A stretch of 64,000 nucleotides of DNA from contig NZ_RSCL01000005.1 in the NCBI RefSeq assembly GCF_003991905.1, forward strand, positions 62,001-126,000, in the 5' to 3' direction. The DNA comes from Dulcicalothrix desertica PCC 7102. GTDB taxonomy: Bacteria; Cyanobacteriota; Cyanobacteriia; Cyanobacteriales; Nostocaceae. How positions within the stretch are numbered: position 1 is the stretch's first letter; each line of letters opens with the position of its first letter. Both the position numbers and the translations under genes were made by a program. Below the pieces are notes generated by a model. That model was not told the DNA's origin. It did no database searches and worked only from the letters and a program-made list of their open reading frames with translations. Below, piece by piece: positions 24,723-34,391 of the stretch.

Positions 24723-27599
24723 ATGTTCGTGTTTTATAAATTATACCAATATCGTTTTCCACTGCTACTATTAAGTCTTTGGTTGATTGTGGTTGTGCTA
24801 CTAAGCAATTATTCTGTTAGTGGCGAATCAAATGCTGCGTCTAATCAAATATCTAATCAAGTATATACACGTAAAGAGATAACATCTAACTTTAAAAGTT
24901 TAAATATAAGTAATCCACAAAAGCAATCAATGAATGAAGATGCACGTAAAATAGTATTAGAAAATGGTCTTACTGTAATAACGAAAGAAGTTCACACCGC
25001 TCCAGTTGTAACGGTGCAAGTTTGGTATAGAATTGGTTCTCGAAATGAAGAACAGGGTGTCAATGGTATTGCTCATCAACTTGAGCATATGATGTTTAAA
25101 GGTACTGCTCGGCGCCCAATTCAATTTGGAAGATTATTTAGTACGCTTGGTAGCGACTCCAACGCTTTTACAAGTTACGACCAAACAGCTTACTACAACA
25201 CTGTTGAACGTACAAAGTTAAACGCTTTGCTCGAATTAGAAGCAGATAGAATGCACAACTCTCTCATTGATGCTCCTGCACTCGCAAGCGAAAAACGAGT
25301 CGTCATTTCTGAATTACAAGGTTATGAAAATAATCCCGAATATCGTCTTAGCCATGCTGTAATGCACGCTGCATTCCCTGACCATCCTTACGGACTATCG
25401 GTAGGGGGTAAAAAATCTGACGTTGAAAAATTTACAGTTGAGAAAGTTCAAGAGTACTATAATAAATTTTATAGACCAGATAATGCCGTTTTAGTTATTG
25501 TTGGTGATTTTCAAACCGAATCAACCATCGCTGACGTTAAAAGAATATTTAATAACAGTGCTGAGAAGAAAGTGCTGAGTGCTGAGTATAAAAATGGAAT
25601 ACGTAGAGACGCGATTAATCGTGTCTCTACAGGCCCTATTATTCTAAAAGAACCAGGCGCCGCATCAATATTGCAAAGTGTTTATCCTCTGCCAGATATA
25701 AAACATCCAGATGCACCTGCGTTAGATGTAATGGACTATATTTTGTCAGATGGTAGAAATTCTAGACTTTATCAAGCGTTGGTTGATTCAGGTATCGCAA
25801 CTGATGTTGATGCTTCGGTTGCAAGTCTCAAAGACTTTGGTTGGTATGAGATTACTATATTAGCTACTCCCAAGCAAGATTTAAAAAAAATTGATTCGAT
25901 AGTCACAAAAGTAATTAGTAAATTTACTGAAGAGGGTGTTGACGAGTCGGAGTTAAAACGCGCAAAAGCACAGTTTGAGTCTTCTGTAATTTTGGGTAAT
26001 CGCGATATTACTAGTCAAGCGATGCAGTTGGGTAACGATGAGGTCGTCACAGGTAATCATCTATTTATGGATAATTACTTGGATGCTGTACGCAAGGTGA
26101 CAGCACAGGATGTACAGCGTGTCGCTAAACATTATCTTAATATTGAGTCACGAACCTTTGGTTACTTTTTACCTACCCAGGCACCAGTAATTGCCAAGAA
26201 TAGTAGTAGTAATAATAAAATTAATTCAAACCAAACTCACGAAAGTTTTACTTCGTCAAGTGGTGGTGTTTTAGATAAAGCTGATGTGTTGAAATATTTA
26301 CCCCAGTTTGAGGCGCCGTCAGAGACTTTACAAAGTGTACCAGAACTAGTAATGTTTCCAAATGGGTTGCGAGTATTGATGTTGCCTGATAAAAGCACTC
26401 CAACGGTGACATTAAGTGGCTATATCAAAGCAGGCTCAGAATTTGACTGCGATAATAAAGCTGGACTTTCTGAGTTAGTTGCAGATAATTTACTTAGTGG
26501 CACTAAAACCAAAGACGTATTACAACTTGCCAAAGCTCTAGAAGAACGTGGAGCTTCTTTAGATTTTAACCCCTCGCGCGAAGGTGTACGAATTGAGGGT
26601 GATAGCTTGGCAGAAGATTTATCTGTACTGCTTCATACCTTAGCTGATGTAATTAAAAATCCGACTTTTCCAAACCGAGAACTCGAATTAAGTCGAAAAC
26701 ATGCTTTGAGTGCCTTAGAACAAGATTTAGATGACCCATCAGAAGTAGCGAGAAGAACATTTGTACAATCAATTTATCCAAAACCGCATCCGCTGCACAA
26801 ATTTCCTACAAAGCAAAGTTTACGGCGAATTACTCGTAAAGATGTAATTGATTTTAAAGCCAAGTATTATCGTCCTGATGCGATGGTGTTAGCTTTAGTT
26901 GGAGATTTTAACCCAGCAGAAGTAAAATCACGCCTTAAAGGTGAGTTAGGTGATTGGTCAGTTGATGGCAAAGCAGAAACATTACTTTATCCAAGTGTAT
27001 CAATGCCTGATAACGTTATTCGCGTCAATTCGGTGTTGCCAGGTAAAGCCCAAACAATTACTTATATGGGTAATACTGCGATAAATCGTAATGACTCACG
27101 TTATTATTCTGCGCTGGTTTTAAATCAAATTTTGGGTGGTGATACTTTATCGAGTCGCTTAGGCGCCGAATTACGTGACCGTCAAGGGTTAACTTACGGT
27201 ATATTCAGTAATTTTCTAGCTGGTAAAAACTCTGGCACGTTTTTAATCGAAATGCAAACCAGCCCCCAGGACACAGCGAAAGCTATTGCTAGTACACGTC
27301 AATTACTTCAAGATATTCACAAGCTTGGTGTAACAGAACAGGAAGTTGAAACCGCAAAACGCACCGTAGTTAGTAACTATATTGTGTCTCTAGCAAATCC
27401 TGAAGAATTAGTACACCAAATTTTGATGAATCAAGTTTATGGGTTAGATGTAGAGGAATTACGTAATTTTACCGAAAAAATCAATCAGGTGGGTCTTTCT
27501 CAAGTTAACCAAGCTGCTCGCGAGTTACTGAACCCAGATAAAATTGTGGTTGTCACTGCTGGACCTGCTGTAGCAACGCAAGGTATACAGCCAAATTAA
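24723..27599 (+). CDS. M16 family zinc metallopeptidase (double-domain)
   Basis: A 958-residue protein. A membrane anchor or signal lies at about 12-32. The first M16 domain has the inverted zinc motif HQLEH (about residue 119) with the downstream Glu in LLELEADRM, followed by two M16 C-type domains and a second, catalytically dead N-like domain starting near 545 (VMFPNGLRVLMLPDKSTPTVTLSGYIKAGSEFD). This is the architecture of secreted bacterial pitrilysin/processing-peptidase-like proteins, which degrade peptides outside the cytoplasm. A repeat composite is inserted in frame at residues about 283-303 (see the repeat entry). The ATG at 24723 gives a complete signal region. Confidence 0.93.
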   Translation: MFVFYKLYQYRFPLLLLSLWLIVVVLLSNYSVSGESNAASNQISNQVYTRKEITSNFKSLNISNPQKQSMNEDARKIVLENGLTVITKEVHTAPVVTVQVWYRIGSRNEEQGVNGIAHQLEHMMFKGTARRPIQFGRLFSTLGSDSNAFTSYDQTAYYNTVERTKLNALLELEADRMHNSLIDAPALASEKRVVISELQGYENNPEYRLSHAVMHAAFPDHPYGLSVGGKKSDVEKFTVEKVQEYYNKFYRPDNAVLVIVGDFQTESTIADVKRIFNNSAEKKVLSAEYKNGIRRDAINRVSTGPIILKEPGAASILQSVYPLPDIKHPDAPALDVMDYILSDGRNSRLYQALVDSGIATDVDASVASLKDFGWYEITILATPKQDLKKIDSIVTKVISKFTEEGVDESELKRAKAQFESSVILGNRDITSQAMQLGNDEVVTGNHLFMDNYLDAVRKVTAQDVQRVAKHYLNIESRTFGYFLPTQAPVIAKNSSSNNKINSNQTHESFTSSSGGVLDKADVLKYLPQFEAPSETLQSVPELVMFPNGLRVLMLPDKSTPTVTLSGYIKAGSEFDCDNKAGLSELVADNLLSGTKTKDVLQLAKALEERGASLDFNPSREGVRIEGDSLAEDLSVLLHTLADVIKNPTFPNRELELSRKHALSALEQDLDDPSEVARRTFVQSIYPKPHPLHKFPTKQSLRRITRKDVIDFKAKYYRPDAMVLALVGDFNPAEVKSRLKGELGDWSVDGKAETLLYPSVSMPDNVIRVNSVLPGKAQTITYMGNTAINRNDSRYYSALVLNQILGGDTLSSRLGAELRDRQGLTYGIFSNFLAGKNSGTFLIEMQTSPQDTAKAIASTRQLLQDIHKLGVTEQEVETAKRTVVSNYIVSLANPEELVHQILMNQVYGLDVEELRNFTEKINQVGLSQVNQAARELLNPDKIVVVTAGPAVATQGIQPN
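25571..25630. repeat. In-frame repeat composite inside the M16 gene
   Basis: AGTGCTG heptamers (25571-25587) and, 16 bp on, a C-type hairpin with arms GTAGAGACGCGAT and ATCGTGTCTCTAC (25603-25630; one arm mismatch). The same composite stands in intergenic DNA at 46292-46351. Here it is translated as VLSAEY and RRDAINRVST, in a linker between the first two M16 subdomains, and does not break the frame. Confidence 0.9.
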
Positions 27600-27729
27600 G
27601 TAGTCTTGCAAGCACACAAAACATTAGCACCCAAAATAAGTTAAGTTAAGTACAGATGATATTGTTGCTTAACTACAGAATTTTACTAAAAAAGTCTCTG
27701 TGGCAAAGAAAAGATAGTTATTGGTAATC

Positions 27730-28554
27730 ATGAACATTTTAAGCAATCTGCTTTCTCAACCAGTTAGAACCGCTCCGAAACGCCAACGTCGAGGTATTGA
27801 AATTAAATCACCGCGTGAAATTGAGATTATGCGGCAATCTGCCAAAATTGTGGCGACTGTACTTAAAGAAATTTCTGAACTGGTCAAACCAGGAATGACG
27901 ACAGCAGACTTGGATGCTCATGCAGAAAAGCGGATTCGCGAAATGGGTGCAACCCCCAGTTTCAAGGGTTATCATGGTTTCCCAGCTTCAATTTGTTCGA
28001 GTATAAACAATGAAGTTGTACATGGTATTCCTAGCGCTAAAAAAGTTATTCGTGCTGGAGACGTTTTAAAAGTTGACACAGGCGCCTATTACGAAGGCTA
28101 TCATGGTGACTCATGTATAACGATTGCCGTTGAAGAAGTAACACCACAAGCAGCTAAGTTAATTCGCGTTGCTGAAGAAGCTTTATATAAAGGTATCGAG
28201 CAAGTACAAGCGGGGAAAAGTTTACTTGATTTAGCAGGCGCCATCGAAGACCATGTAAAAATGAATGGTTTTAGTGTAGTAGAAGACTTTACTGGACATG
28301 GAGTTGGACGCAATTTACACGAGGAACCAGCGGTATTTAACTATCGCACTCGCGAAATGCCCAACGTCAAACTGCGTGCGGGTATGACATTAGCAATAGA
28401 GCCAATTTTAAATGCCGGTTCTAAAATTACACGTACCTTGGCTGACCGTTGGACAGCAGTAACAGTAGATAATTCGCTCTCAGCACAATTTGAGCATACC
28501 GTATTAGTTACTGAAACCGGGTATGAAATTCTAACCGACCGCACCAATCTTTAA
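27730..28554 (+). CDS. map: Methionine aminopeptidase, type I
   Basis: Removes the initiator Met from nascent proteins. The five metal ligands are recognisable: two Asp in [16 protein letters not shown], His in FTGHGVGR, Glu in LAIEPIL and Glu in AQFEHTVLV; the substrate-positioning His lies in [17 protein letters not shown] short basic N-terminal extension ([19 protein letters not shown]) precedes the catalytic domain. The ATG at 27730 is preferred over a TTG 9 bp upstream. The gene converges with the acylphosphatase gene and their 3' ends overlap by 4 bp. Cyanobacteria usually carry several Map paralogues. Confidence 0.96.
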   Translation: MNILSNLLSQPVRTAPKRQRRGIEIKSPREIEIMRQSAKIVATVLKEISELVKPGMTTADLDAHAEKRIREMGATPSFKGYHGFPASICSSINNEVVHGIPSAKKVIRAGDVLKVDTGAYYEGYHGDSCITIAVEEVTPQAAKLIRVAEEALYKGIEQVQAGKSLLDLAGAIEDHVKMNGFSVVEDFTGHGVGRNLHEEPAVFNYRTREMPNVKLRAGMTLAIEPILNAGSKITRTLADRWTAVTVDNSLSAQFEHTVLVTETGYEILTDRTNL

Positions 28555-28850
28555 AAGCGCCTAACTTCAAATCTCTCAAAACCTTCTGGCGCCAAATAAT
28601 CAACTTTGACAGTTTCGACAAGTGCTGCTGGTGGTCCTAAATGACACCAGCGAATCATTTGTTCTACAATCTCACGTTTACCTTCAAATACTGCTTCGAC
28701 GCGCTTATCAGGTAAGTTACGTACCCAACCTTTTAACCCTAATTGTGTTGCTGTTTCAACTGTTGAGTAACGATAACCAACTCCTTGAACCCGCCCAGAG
28801 ATATAAACATGAGCGCATATTATGTCTGTTGATGATGAAGAATTTGACAT
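28551..28850 (-). CDS. acyP: Acylphosphatase
   Basis: A 99-residue alpha/beta sandwich enzyme hydrolysing acyl phosphates such as carbamoyl phosphate. The active-site loop is GRVQGVGYR with catalytic Arg27, and the catalytic Asn45 is in GWVRNLPD; the [15 protein letters not shown] and [11 protein letters not shown] blocks complete the family pattern. The start [19 protein letters not shown] gives a slightly long Ser-rich N-terminus. The stop overlaps the end of map by 4 bp on the opposite strand. Confidence 0.95.
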   Translation of the reverse strand: MSNSSSSTDIICAHVYISGRVQGVGYRYSTVETATQLGLKGWVRNLPDKRVEAVFEGKREIVEQMIRWCHLGPPAALVETVKVDYLAPEGFERFEVRRF

Positions 28851-28895
28851 AGGCTGATTATGCTTACTTAATAATCAGTCTACTATCTTAATGTC

Positions 28896-28960
28896 TTGTG
28901 GAACAGGCATCCCTGCCTGTTTCAATGAGTAAGGGCGGGCAAGGATGCCCACCCCACAAG
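28896..28960. repeat. A-type repeat, two arms around a spacer
   Basis: CTTGTGGAACAGGCATCCCT and, inverted, AAGGATGCCCACCCCACAAG enclose CTGCCTGTTTCA...GGGCGGGC, so the whole can fold into one long hairpin. It lies between acyP and the acidic low-complexity gene. Confidence 0.75.
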
Positions 28961-28995
28961 ATGTATCTTGATTTGTGATTTGGAATTTCCCAAAA

Positions 28996-29307
28996 TTAAT
29001 CATCATCATCATCATCGTCATCATCATCACGGCGCCGTTTTGACCTACGCCCATACTCTTCATCATCGTCGTCATCGTCATCATCTTTTTCACGACGATA
29101 ATCAGAATCACGATAATCACGGTCATCATCTCTATCACGATAGTTAGACGCACGGTCGTTATCGTAGTCTCTATCACGGTAGTAACGCTCGTCTTGATTA
29201 TCTTCGCGCTCATCATCACGACGACGGTACGAACGTTCGTCTTTATAATCGTCACGTTCGCGGGTTTCACGTCCAACAGCTTTTCTAAAAAAATCGCCTA
29301 GTCCCAT
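28996..29307 (-). CDS. Low-complexity Asp/Arg-rich small protein
   Basis: A 103-residue frame with an ordinary start (MGLGDFFRKAVGRETRERDD) followed by Arg-Asp-Tyr repeats (YRDRDYDNDR, DDRDYRDSDYRRE) and two pure Asp runs of eight and ten residues, the last at the C-terminus. It is highly charged and surely disordered. Similar RD-rich proteins exist in cyanobacteria and have no known function; binding of cations or nucleic acid is conceivable. The coding DNA is a near-microsatellite of ATC/ATCATCGTC units (28997-29032 and 29054-29089), prone to length change. It is probably expressed, but I cannot show it. Confidence 0.55.
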   Translation of the reverse strand: MGLGDFFRKAVGRETRERDDYKDERSYRRRDDEREDNQDERYYRDRDYDNDRASNYRDRDDDRDYRDSDYRREKDDDDDDDDEEYGRRSKRRRDDDDDDDDDD

Positions 29308-29450
29308 AATATTCCTGTCTTAATTAAATAAAATTGAAAAATTATTCAGATAAAGCACTATTAATGCAATGCTTCTAAATGTAGTTTGCATCCAAGCTGT
29401 CAATTACAACTCTCCCTTTGGATGTAAATATTTGTGTTTATAATTCTCTA

Positions 29451-29837
29451 ATGAGTCTGAATTGTATGAATGAATTACCACCTCTGAATACCGAAACACT
29501 TTGGGCAATTCTAAATGAAACAGTTGATGAGGCTACTGTTAACCAGTTAGTTTGGTATTACTTAGGCTATAGATACAATGAGGTATCAAGTCGCTGGGAA
29601 CCTACATATGCTGAAGAGTGGCGCCAAGATTTTCCAGAACCTCCAGATTTTTTTGATAGTCGTCCCGCAGCAATGAAGCTAACTCGTTCAATTCCTCAAG
29701 AGAATAAACAGTTACTTAAAGAAAAGCTGGGATTTAAAGGTTACAAAATTGGTGAATTTGGACCCAAACAAACACGCAGAGCTACTGCTGCTAATTGGTT
29801 ACTAAGTTACATGGAACTTAATGGTATTCAATATTAA
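29451..29837 (+). CDS. DUF1823-like cyanobacterial/plastid conserved protein
   Basis: The body, LPPLNTETLWAILNETVDEA, then QLVWYYLGYRY, WEPTYAEEWRQDFPEPPDFF, and the strongly conserved stretches SRPAAMKLTRSIPQENKQLL and KLGFKGYKIGEFGPKQTRR, match the DUF1823 family as I remember it from cyanobacteria and plants. Function unknown. Starts at 29418, 29451 (MSLNCMNELPP) or 29466 (MNELPP) are possible; homologues begin close to the last two. Length is about 125-129 residues. No operon partner. Confidence 0.8.
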   Translation: MSLNCMNELPPLNTETLWAILNETVDEATVNQLVWYYLGYRYNEVSSRWEPTYAEEWRQDFPEPPDFFDSRPAAMKLTRSIPQENKQLLKEKLGFKGYKIGEFGPKQTRRATAANWLLSYMELNGIQY

Positions 29838-30109
29838 TCTTGCTAGTTATGAATATTTAAACTTTTTTTACACACCTATACCTTGTTTATTTCTCTAGAT
29901 AGAGGCAACCATAATTTAATTATTTCTACAGCGAGATAGGCAAATCCCTACTCGAAAGCTGAAAATACTATTAATAATTATGGGTAATTAAATAAACATT
30001 CCATTTGCCTATTATTGCTATTTTATTCCCGTTCTTTAACGCTTTAATAGCCAAGTAAGTGTTTATTTATACCCCAGCTTGTTTACAATTATATAATAGT
30101 ATTTCTGTT

Positions 30110-31765
30110 ATGGCATCCATTGAATTTAATCTATTTGCACCTTATAACAAAGGCGCCGCTTTAATTGGTTCGTTTTCAAATTGGGAACCAATTGAGATGG
30201 AAAAAGGGGATGATGGTTATTTCCGCACAAAAGTAGAATTAAAAGACGGAGAGTATCAATATAAATTTCGGGTTCAGTCAAAGTCTTGGTTTTTTGAAGA
30301 AGACCAATGGGTTGACGTAACCGACCCTTATGCAACAGACATCGATGAGTCAACAGGACAAGATAACGGTGTAGTCAAAATTAAGGATGGAGAACGAATT
30401 CTTGATACTTACGTTTGGCAGCACGACGATAAACCATTGCCTCCCGACCATGAGTTAGTAATATACGAAATGCATATTGCTGATTTTTCTGGTGGTGAAG
30501 ATGACCCTAACCCACGCGGACAGTATAAGCACGCAATAGAGAAGTTAGATTATATTACCGAACTAGGAATCAATGCAATTGAGTTGATGCCAGTTAAAGA
30601 ATATCCTGGTGAATATAGCTGGGGTTATAACCCACGCTTCTTTTTTGCTACCGAGTCAAGTTATGGTTCAACGGCAGACTTAAAACGCTTTGTTGATGAG
30701 TGTCATGCTAGAGGTATTCGGGTAATTCTCGATGGTATTTATAATCACTCTGAAGCAGGAAGTCCTTTAACACAAATCGACCATGATTTTTGGTATCACC
30801 ATGAACCACGTGACCCTGACAACAACTGGGGCCCAGAGTTTAACTATGAATTTTACGACGAAAAGTTAGAGACTTATCCCGCACGTAAGTTTATTGGGGA
30901 GACAGTTAGATATTGGGTTAGTGAGTTCCATCTTGATGGCATTCGTTACGATGCTGCACGGCAAATGGCTAACTATGACTTCATGCATTGGATTGTCCAA
31001 GAAGCTAAAAACGCTGCTGGCGCCAAACCGTTTTATAATATTGCGGAACACATTCCTGAAACTACCAGCATTACCAATATTGATGGCCCAATGGATGGTT
31101 GCTGGCATGATAGTTTCTATCACTGTATAAAAGAACATGTTTGTGGTGACAAATTTGACTTAGAACAACTCAAAGACGTTATCGACTGTAAACGTCAAGG
31201 TTTTATGGGCGCCACAAATGTAGTAAATTACCTGAGCAACCACGATCATGACCATTTGATGGTTGAGTTAGGAAATCGTCAAATTTTTGATGAAGAAGCA
31301 TTTCGTCGAGTTAAACTTGGTGCAGCACTTTTGATGACAGCTGTTGGTGTTCCACTAATATGGATGGGTGAAGAGTTTGGCGAATATAAACCAAAAACAC
31401 CTGATGCATCTAAAATCGATTGGACGCTGCTTGGAAATGATTTAAATCATGGTTTATTTGACTATTTTAAGGGCTTGATTAATTTACGTAAAAATAATCA
31501 CGCGCTATATACAGAAAATATTGACTTTATCCACGAAAACCCAGAGGCAAAAGTGCTTGCTTTTAGTCGTTGGAACGATGAAGGTTCACGAGTGGTTGTT
31601 GTAGCTAATTTCTCTGAAAACTTCCTCGCTGGATATCATGTACCTGGTTTTCCATCTGGTGGTACTTGGCATGAGTGGACAGCTAATTACGACGTTGAAG
31701 CTGGTGATGATGGAATTATGACCGATTTAGGACCATACGAAGCAAAAGTTTTTGTTTGGCAATAA
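30110..31765 (+). CDS. GH13 alpha-amylase family enzyme with N-terminal CBM48 (copy 1)
   Basis: A 551-residue enzyme of the branching-enzyme/isoamylase type. An N-terminal CBM48-like beta-sandwich (about 1-90: FNLFAPYNKGAALIGSFSNW) precedes the TIM barrel with all four GH13 regions: VILDGIYNHS, GIRYDAAR (nucleophile Asp about 281), FYNIAEHIPE (acid/base Glu about 311) and YLSNHDHDH. It acts on alpha-1,4/1,6 glucans such as glycogen; hydrolysis or transfer cannot be told apart. The ATG at 30110 fits the N-terminus of the paralogue at 35406; an in-frame upstream start at 30059 would add an unrelated tail. It converges with cphA2. Confidence 0.93.
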   Translation: MASIEFNLFAPYNKGAALIGSFSNWEPIEMEKGDDGYFRTKVELKDGEYQYKFRVQSKSWFFEEDQWVDVTDPYATDIDESTGQDNGVVKIKDGERILDTYVWQHDDKPLPPDHELVIYEMHIADFSGGEDDPNPRGQYKHAIEKLDYITELGINAIELMPVKEYPGEYSWGYNPRFFFATESSYGSTADLKRFVDECHARGIRVILDGIYNHSEAGSPLTQIDHDFWYHHEPRDPDNNWGPEFNYEFYDEKLETYPARKFIGETVRYWVSEFHLDGIRYDAARQMANYDFMHWIVQEAKNAAGAKPFYNIAEHIPETTSITNIDGPMDGCWHDSFYHCIKEHVCGDKFDLEQLKDVIDCKRQGFMGATNVVNYLSNHDHDHLMVELGNRQIFDEEAFRRVKLGAALLMTAVGVPLIWMGEEFGEYKPKTPDASKIDWTLLGNDLNHGLFDYFKGLINLRKNNHALYTENIDFIHENPEAKVLAFSRWNDEGSRVVVVANFSENFLAGYHVPGFPSGGTWHEWTANYDVEAGDDGIMTDLGPYEAKVFVWQ

Positions 31766-31776
31766 TGGCAACGCAT

Positions 31777-31852
31777 AAAACAGATGTAACGGATAAATAG
31801 TTCGTCAGAAACGAATCAACCATCCGTTACATCCGTTACATCCGTTGCCAAA
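31777..31852. repeat. E-type repeat array between GH13 gene and cphA2
   Basis: GATGTAACGGATAAA on the left and CATCCGTTACATCCGTTACATCCGTTGCC-like units on the right form an inverted array between two convergent genes. A hairpin could end transcription both ways. Confidence 0.72.
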
Positions 31853-31854
31853 AT

Positions 31855-33783
31855 TCACACAATAGTACCAATTTCCTTCAAATAAACCCGTGTAAACGGT
31901 TCATCTTCTCCTAGCGAATACTCTTCAATTAGTCCTTTGCGGTGCAGCATAATACTGTCACCTTTTTTCACGACTAATGTGGAGCCATCTAAAATATCAC
32001 GCGATAGCATCATTTCGGTCTCAGTAGGATTATCTAAAACAACCATGTTGCTACCGTAATAAAACATACCGTCGCGTTCTAAAATTTCTTCGCTGTATTC
32101 AACGATGAGTAAATCAAGCTTGGGATTTCGCAGTAAGCTTTGAACGTTGGTATTATAATCTGGATTTGAAATTTTTCGCGAACGATTTACAAACACCGCA
32201 TCTTGACAAACGGCGCCGATTGTCCAGTCAGGATGTTGTGAGAGAATATGGTCAATAGTCTCTTGCAAATCATGAATTGAAACTTTATTAAACGTAATAA
32301 TTGGAATTCTGGCATCATCCTTTGAACTAAAGAATGTTTCCAAAATGTGGGAAGGTACATCAACACTGTCACCTACCGCCGGGTTGAGATGCATCATAAC
32401 ACCAGGCGCCGCATTAATTTCTAAAATAACAAAGTTGCCTTCTTTCCAAGATTTGCCTAAATTTTCAGAAATAACATCGATACCCAAACAAGTTAAACGA
32501 AAATGCTGGGCTATATCCTGCGCCAAGATAATATTATCAGGGTGCATTGTGGGTGTGGCATCAATACTGACTCCTCCGGCTGAAAGATTTGCTACTTTAC
32601 GTAGAAAAACACGTTTACCCTTTTCAATGACACTAGCTAACGATAACTCTTGTTCTTCTAAATAAATCTCCATTGCTTCGTCGCATTGAATTTTACTCAT
32701 TGGTGAAGTTGGAGTGTCACGACGTACAGGTTTTTGGTTTTCTTTTTGAATCAACTCGTCTATTGTTGAATAACCATCACCAATAATCGAAGCGGGACGA
32801 CGTTCAACAGCAGCAACAAACCTGCCGTTAACGCACAATAAACGAAAATCACTTCCCTTTATACTTTTTTCGACGATTATTCGAGTAGGTTGGTCTTCGG
32901 GTATTGCTTTGAGCGCACGTCCGTATGCTGCTTCAAGCTCTTTCGGCCCCTGAACATCTGCTGTTACACCAATACCTTTGTGACCTACTACAGGTTTTAT
33001 GGCAATAGGATAACCAATTTCACGCGCAACAGATAGCGCTTCGCGTTCGCAAACTATAATGTCACCTTGGGGAACAGGGAATCCTAAAGTCTTTAAAAAC
33101 GCTTTGCAGTCATCTTTACGAGTGGTAAAGTCGGAATCTAAATGGCTATCACCATCGAAAGTTGTTGCCACACCTCGAACATGCTTTTTACCAAAACCAT
33201 ATTGCATCAACCCTTCTTCCCACAGGTAAAAAGCTGGAATACCCTTTCTATCAGCAGTTCGCAGCAAAGCATAAACAGTGGGACCACCGTAAACAGAAGA
33301 ACGAAAACGATTTTGCAGTGTCGTCAACTGTTCTTCAAAAGCGACATCGCTATCTCTGGTAATTGCTTCAAACCAATCCCAAACAAAATAAATCACTCCA
33401 CGGGTAGTACGTGCGTATAGTGATTGAATCGCAATTTGATGGTGATTTCCATGTTCTCTAATACTCCAACGGTTGACGTGCAAATCCATATCTAGCTTTG
33501 CTACCTCAGAAGCTGTACGTGCAAACAGATGAGCATGTGAAGAGTATTCTTCATCACGTAACTCAGGGTAGCGTGCGGATATAGCTTTGACGTAATCTTC
33601 TAAAGCCAGGACTTCCTGCTCGTCAGTCAACGCAAAATCAAATACAAGTGCCCCTGTATCTAGATAAGGGTTTGGTCCAGCGTAATTTTTAAAGTTGAAA
33701 ATATCAAAAACATCAGTCTTACGCGCGTTAACACGAATTGCTTCGGTGGTATTATCTTGAATCATTGTATAAACCCTTGGCAA
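31855..33783 (-). CDS. cphA2: Cyanophycin synthetase 2 (truncated CphA type)
   Basis: A 642-residue relative of CphA1 (about 870-900 residues). The N-terminal domain is followed by an ATP-grasp domain (about 215-490: GYPIAIKPVVGHKGIGVTAD, RIIVEKSIKGSDFRLLCVNG, FVILEINAAPG). Where CphA1 begins its Mur-ligase domain with a P-loop (GTNGKTT), this protein reads RIPIITFNKVSIHDLQETID, so the second ATP site is absent. That is the signature of CphA2, which polymerises beta-aspartyl-arginine dipeptides with one ATP-grasp site in N2-fixing cyanobacteria. It is divergent from a small gene and cphB, as I recall for the cph2 cluster of Anabaena PCC 7120. Start at 33783 or at an internal Met six residues later. 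Confidence 0.92.
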   Translation of the reverse strand: MPRVYTMIQDNTTEAIRVNARKTDVFDIFNFKNYAGPNPYLDTGALVFDFALTDEQEVLALEDYVKAISARYPELRDEEYSSHAHLFARTASEVAKLDMDLHVNRWSIREHGNHHQIAIQSLYARTTRGVIYFVWDWFEAITRDSDVAFEEQLTTLQNRFRSSVYGGPTVYALLRTADRKGIPAFYLWEEGLMQYGFGKKHVRGVATTFDGDSHLDSDFTTRKDDCKAFLKTLGFPVPQGDIIVCEREALSVAREIGYPIAIKPVVGHKGIGVTADVQGPKELEAAYGRALKAIPEDQPTRIIVEKSIKGSDFRLLCVNGRFVAAVERRPASIIGDGYSTIDELIQKENQKPVRRDTPTSPMSKIQCDEAMEIYLEEQELSLASVIEKGKRVFLRKVANLSAGGVSIDATPTMHPDNIILAQDIAQHFRLTCLGIDVISENLGKSWKEGNFVILEINAAPGVMMHLNPAVGDSVDVPSHILETFFSSKDDARIPIITFNKVSIHDLQETIDHILSQHPDWTIGAVCQDAVFVNRSRKISNPDYNTNVQSLLRNPKLDLLIVEYSEEILERDGMFYYGSNMVVLDNPTETEMMLSRDILDGSTLVVKKGDSIMLHRKGLIEEYSLGEDEPFTRVYLKEIGTIV

Positions 33784-33955
33784 AACACCCTTCCTTCACA
33801 ATAATAACCCGCTTAAATTAATGTGAGTATCAAGTTTTTACATCTCGTCAACTACTCTACCGCGTTTGTTAAAATTTATATCCATTGGGAGGTGTTATTA
33901 TACACGTATTTCTGTTAAAACTTGAAAATAGTACAAAAAAGTTGGGACACAGCGT

Positions 33956-34171
33956 ATGAATGCAACAGAAGCTAGCCTCAGAAATGAAGTCAGACAGCTT
34001 GCTGAGGAAGCTTTTCATCGCAAGCTGATTTCCGGATATGGTGATGGCCCAGATGTATCGGAGTATCAAATTGTTATTGAGGGAAAACCAAGACATCTAA
34101 CATTAGAACATGCCAAGTCATTTTTAAACGCTTTATTAGAAGGTAATGGGGATGCTGAGGAATTAATTTGA
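33956..34171 (+). CDS. Small conserved protein of the cph2 cluster
   Basis: A 71-residue soluble protein (MNATEASLRNEVRQLAEEAF ... HLTLEHAKSFLNALLEGNGDAEELI), helical at both ends with an acidic C-terminus. It lies between cphA2 (divergent) and cphB (same strand, 217 bp on), the position of the unnamed small gene in the Anabaena cph2 cluster as I recall it. I recognise no domain. Co-occurrence suggests a link with cyanophycin turnover; this is inference. There is no clear ribosome-binding site. Confidence 0.7.
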   Translation: MNATEASLRNEVRQLAEEAFHRKLISGYGDGPDVSEYQIVIEGKPRHLTLEHAKSFLNALLEGNGDAEELI

Positions 34172-34375
34172 TAAAATTCATAAAATTTAATTAAATAAGT
34201 GAGACCCGGTAATTTAAAACCCGGGTTTCGTGTTTGTATGAAACTTAATCAAATAATGTGCCGTTGGAATGAGATCAAAATATCATCAATCTGTGACAAT
34301 ATAATGGCAAGGCGCCAAAATGTAGTCGTCAACCAAAGTTTTTAACAACTTTATTAAGCATTATCAATATTTATC

Positions 34376-34391
34376 AGGAGGCAATGCTGTG
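34376..34391 (+). promoter_or_regulatory. Shine-Dalgarno deciding the GTG start of cphB
   Basis: AGGAGG at 34377-34382 is followed after 6 bp by GTG at 34389. The nearby ATG at 34384 is in another frame, so GTG is the start. Confidence 0.8.

Noticed and set aside
28875-29276. Alternative frame over the Asp-rich gene (Met/Thr/Ile-rich, 133 codons)
   Set aside because: It is the shadow of the ATC triplet repeats in another frame and ends in an A-type repeat; composition is not protein-like.
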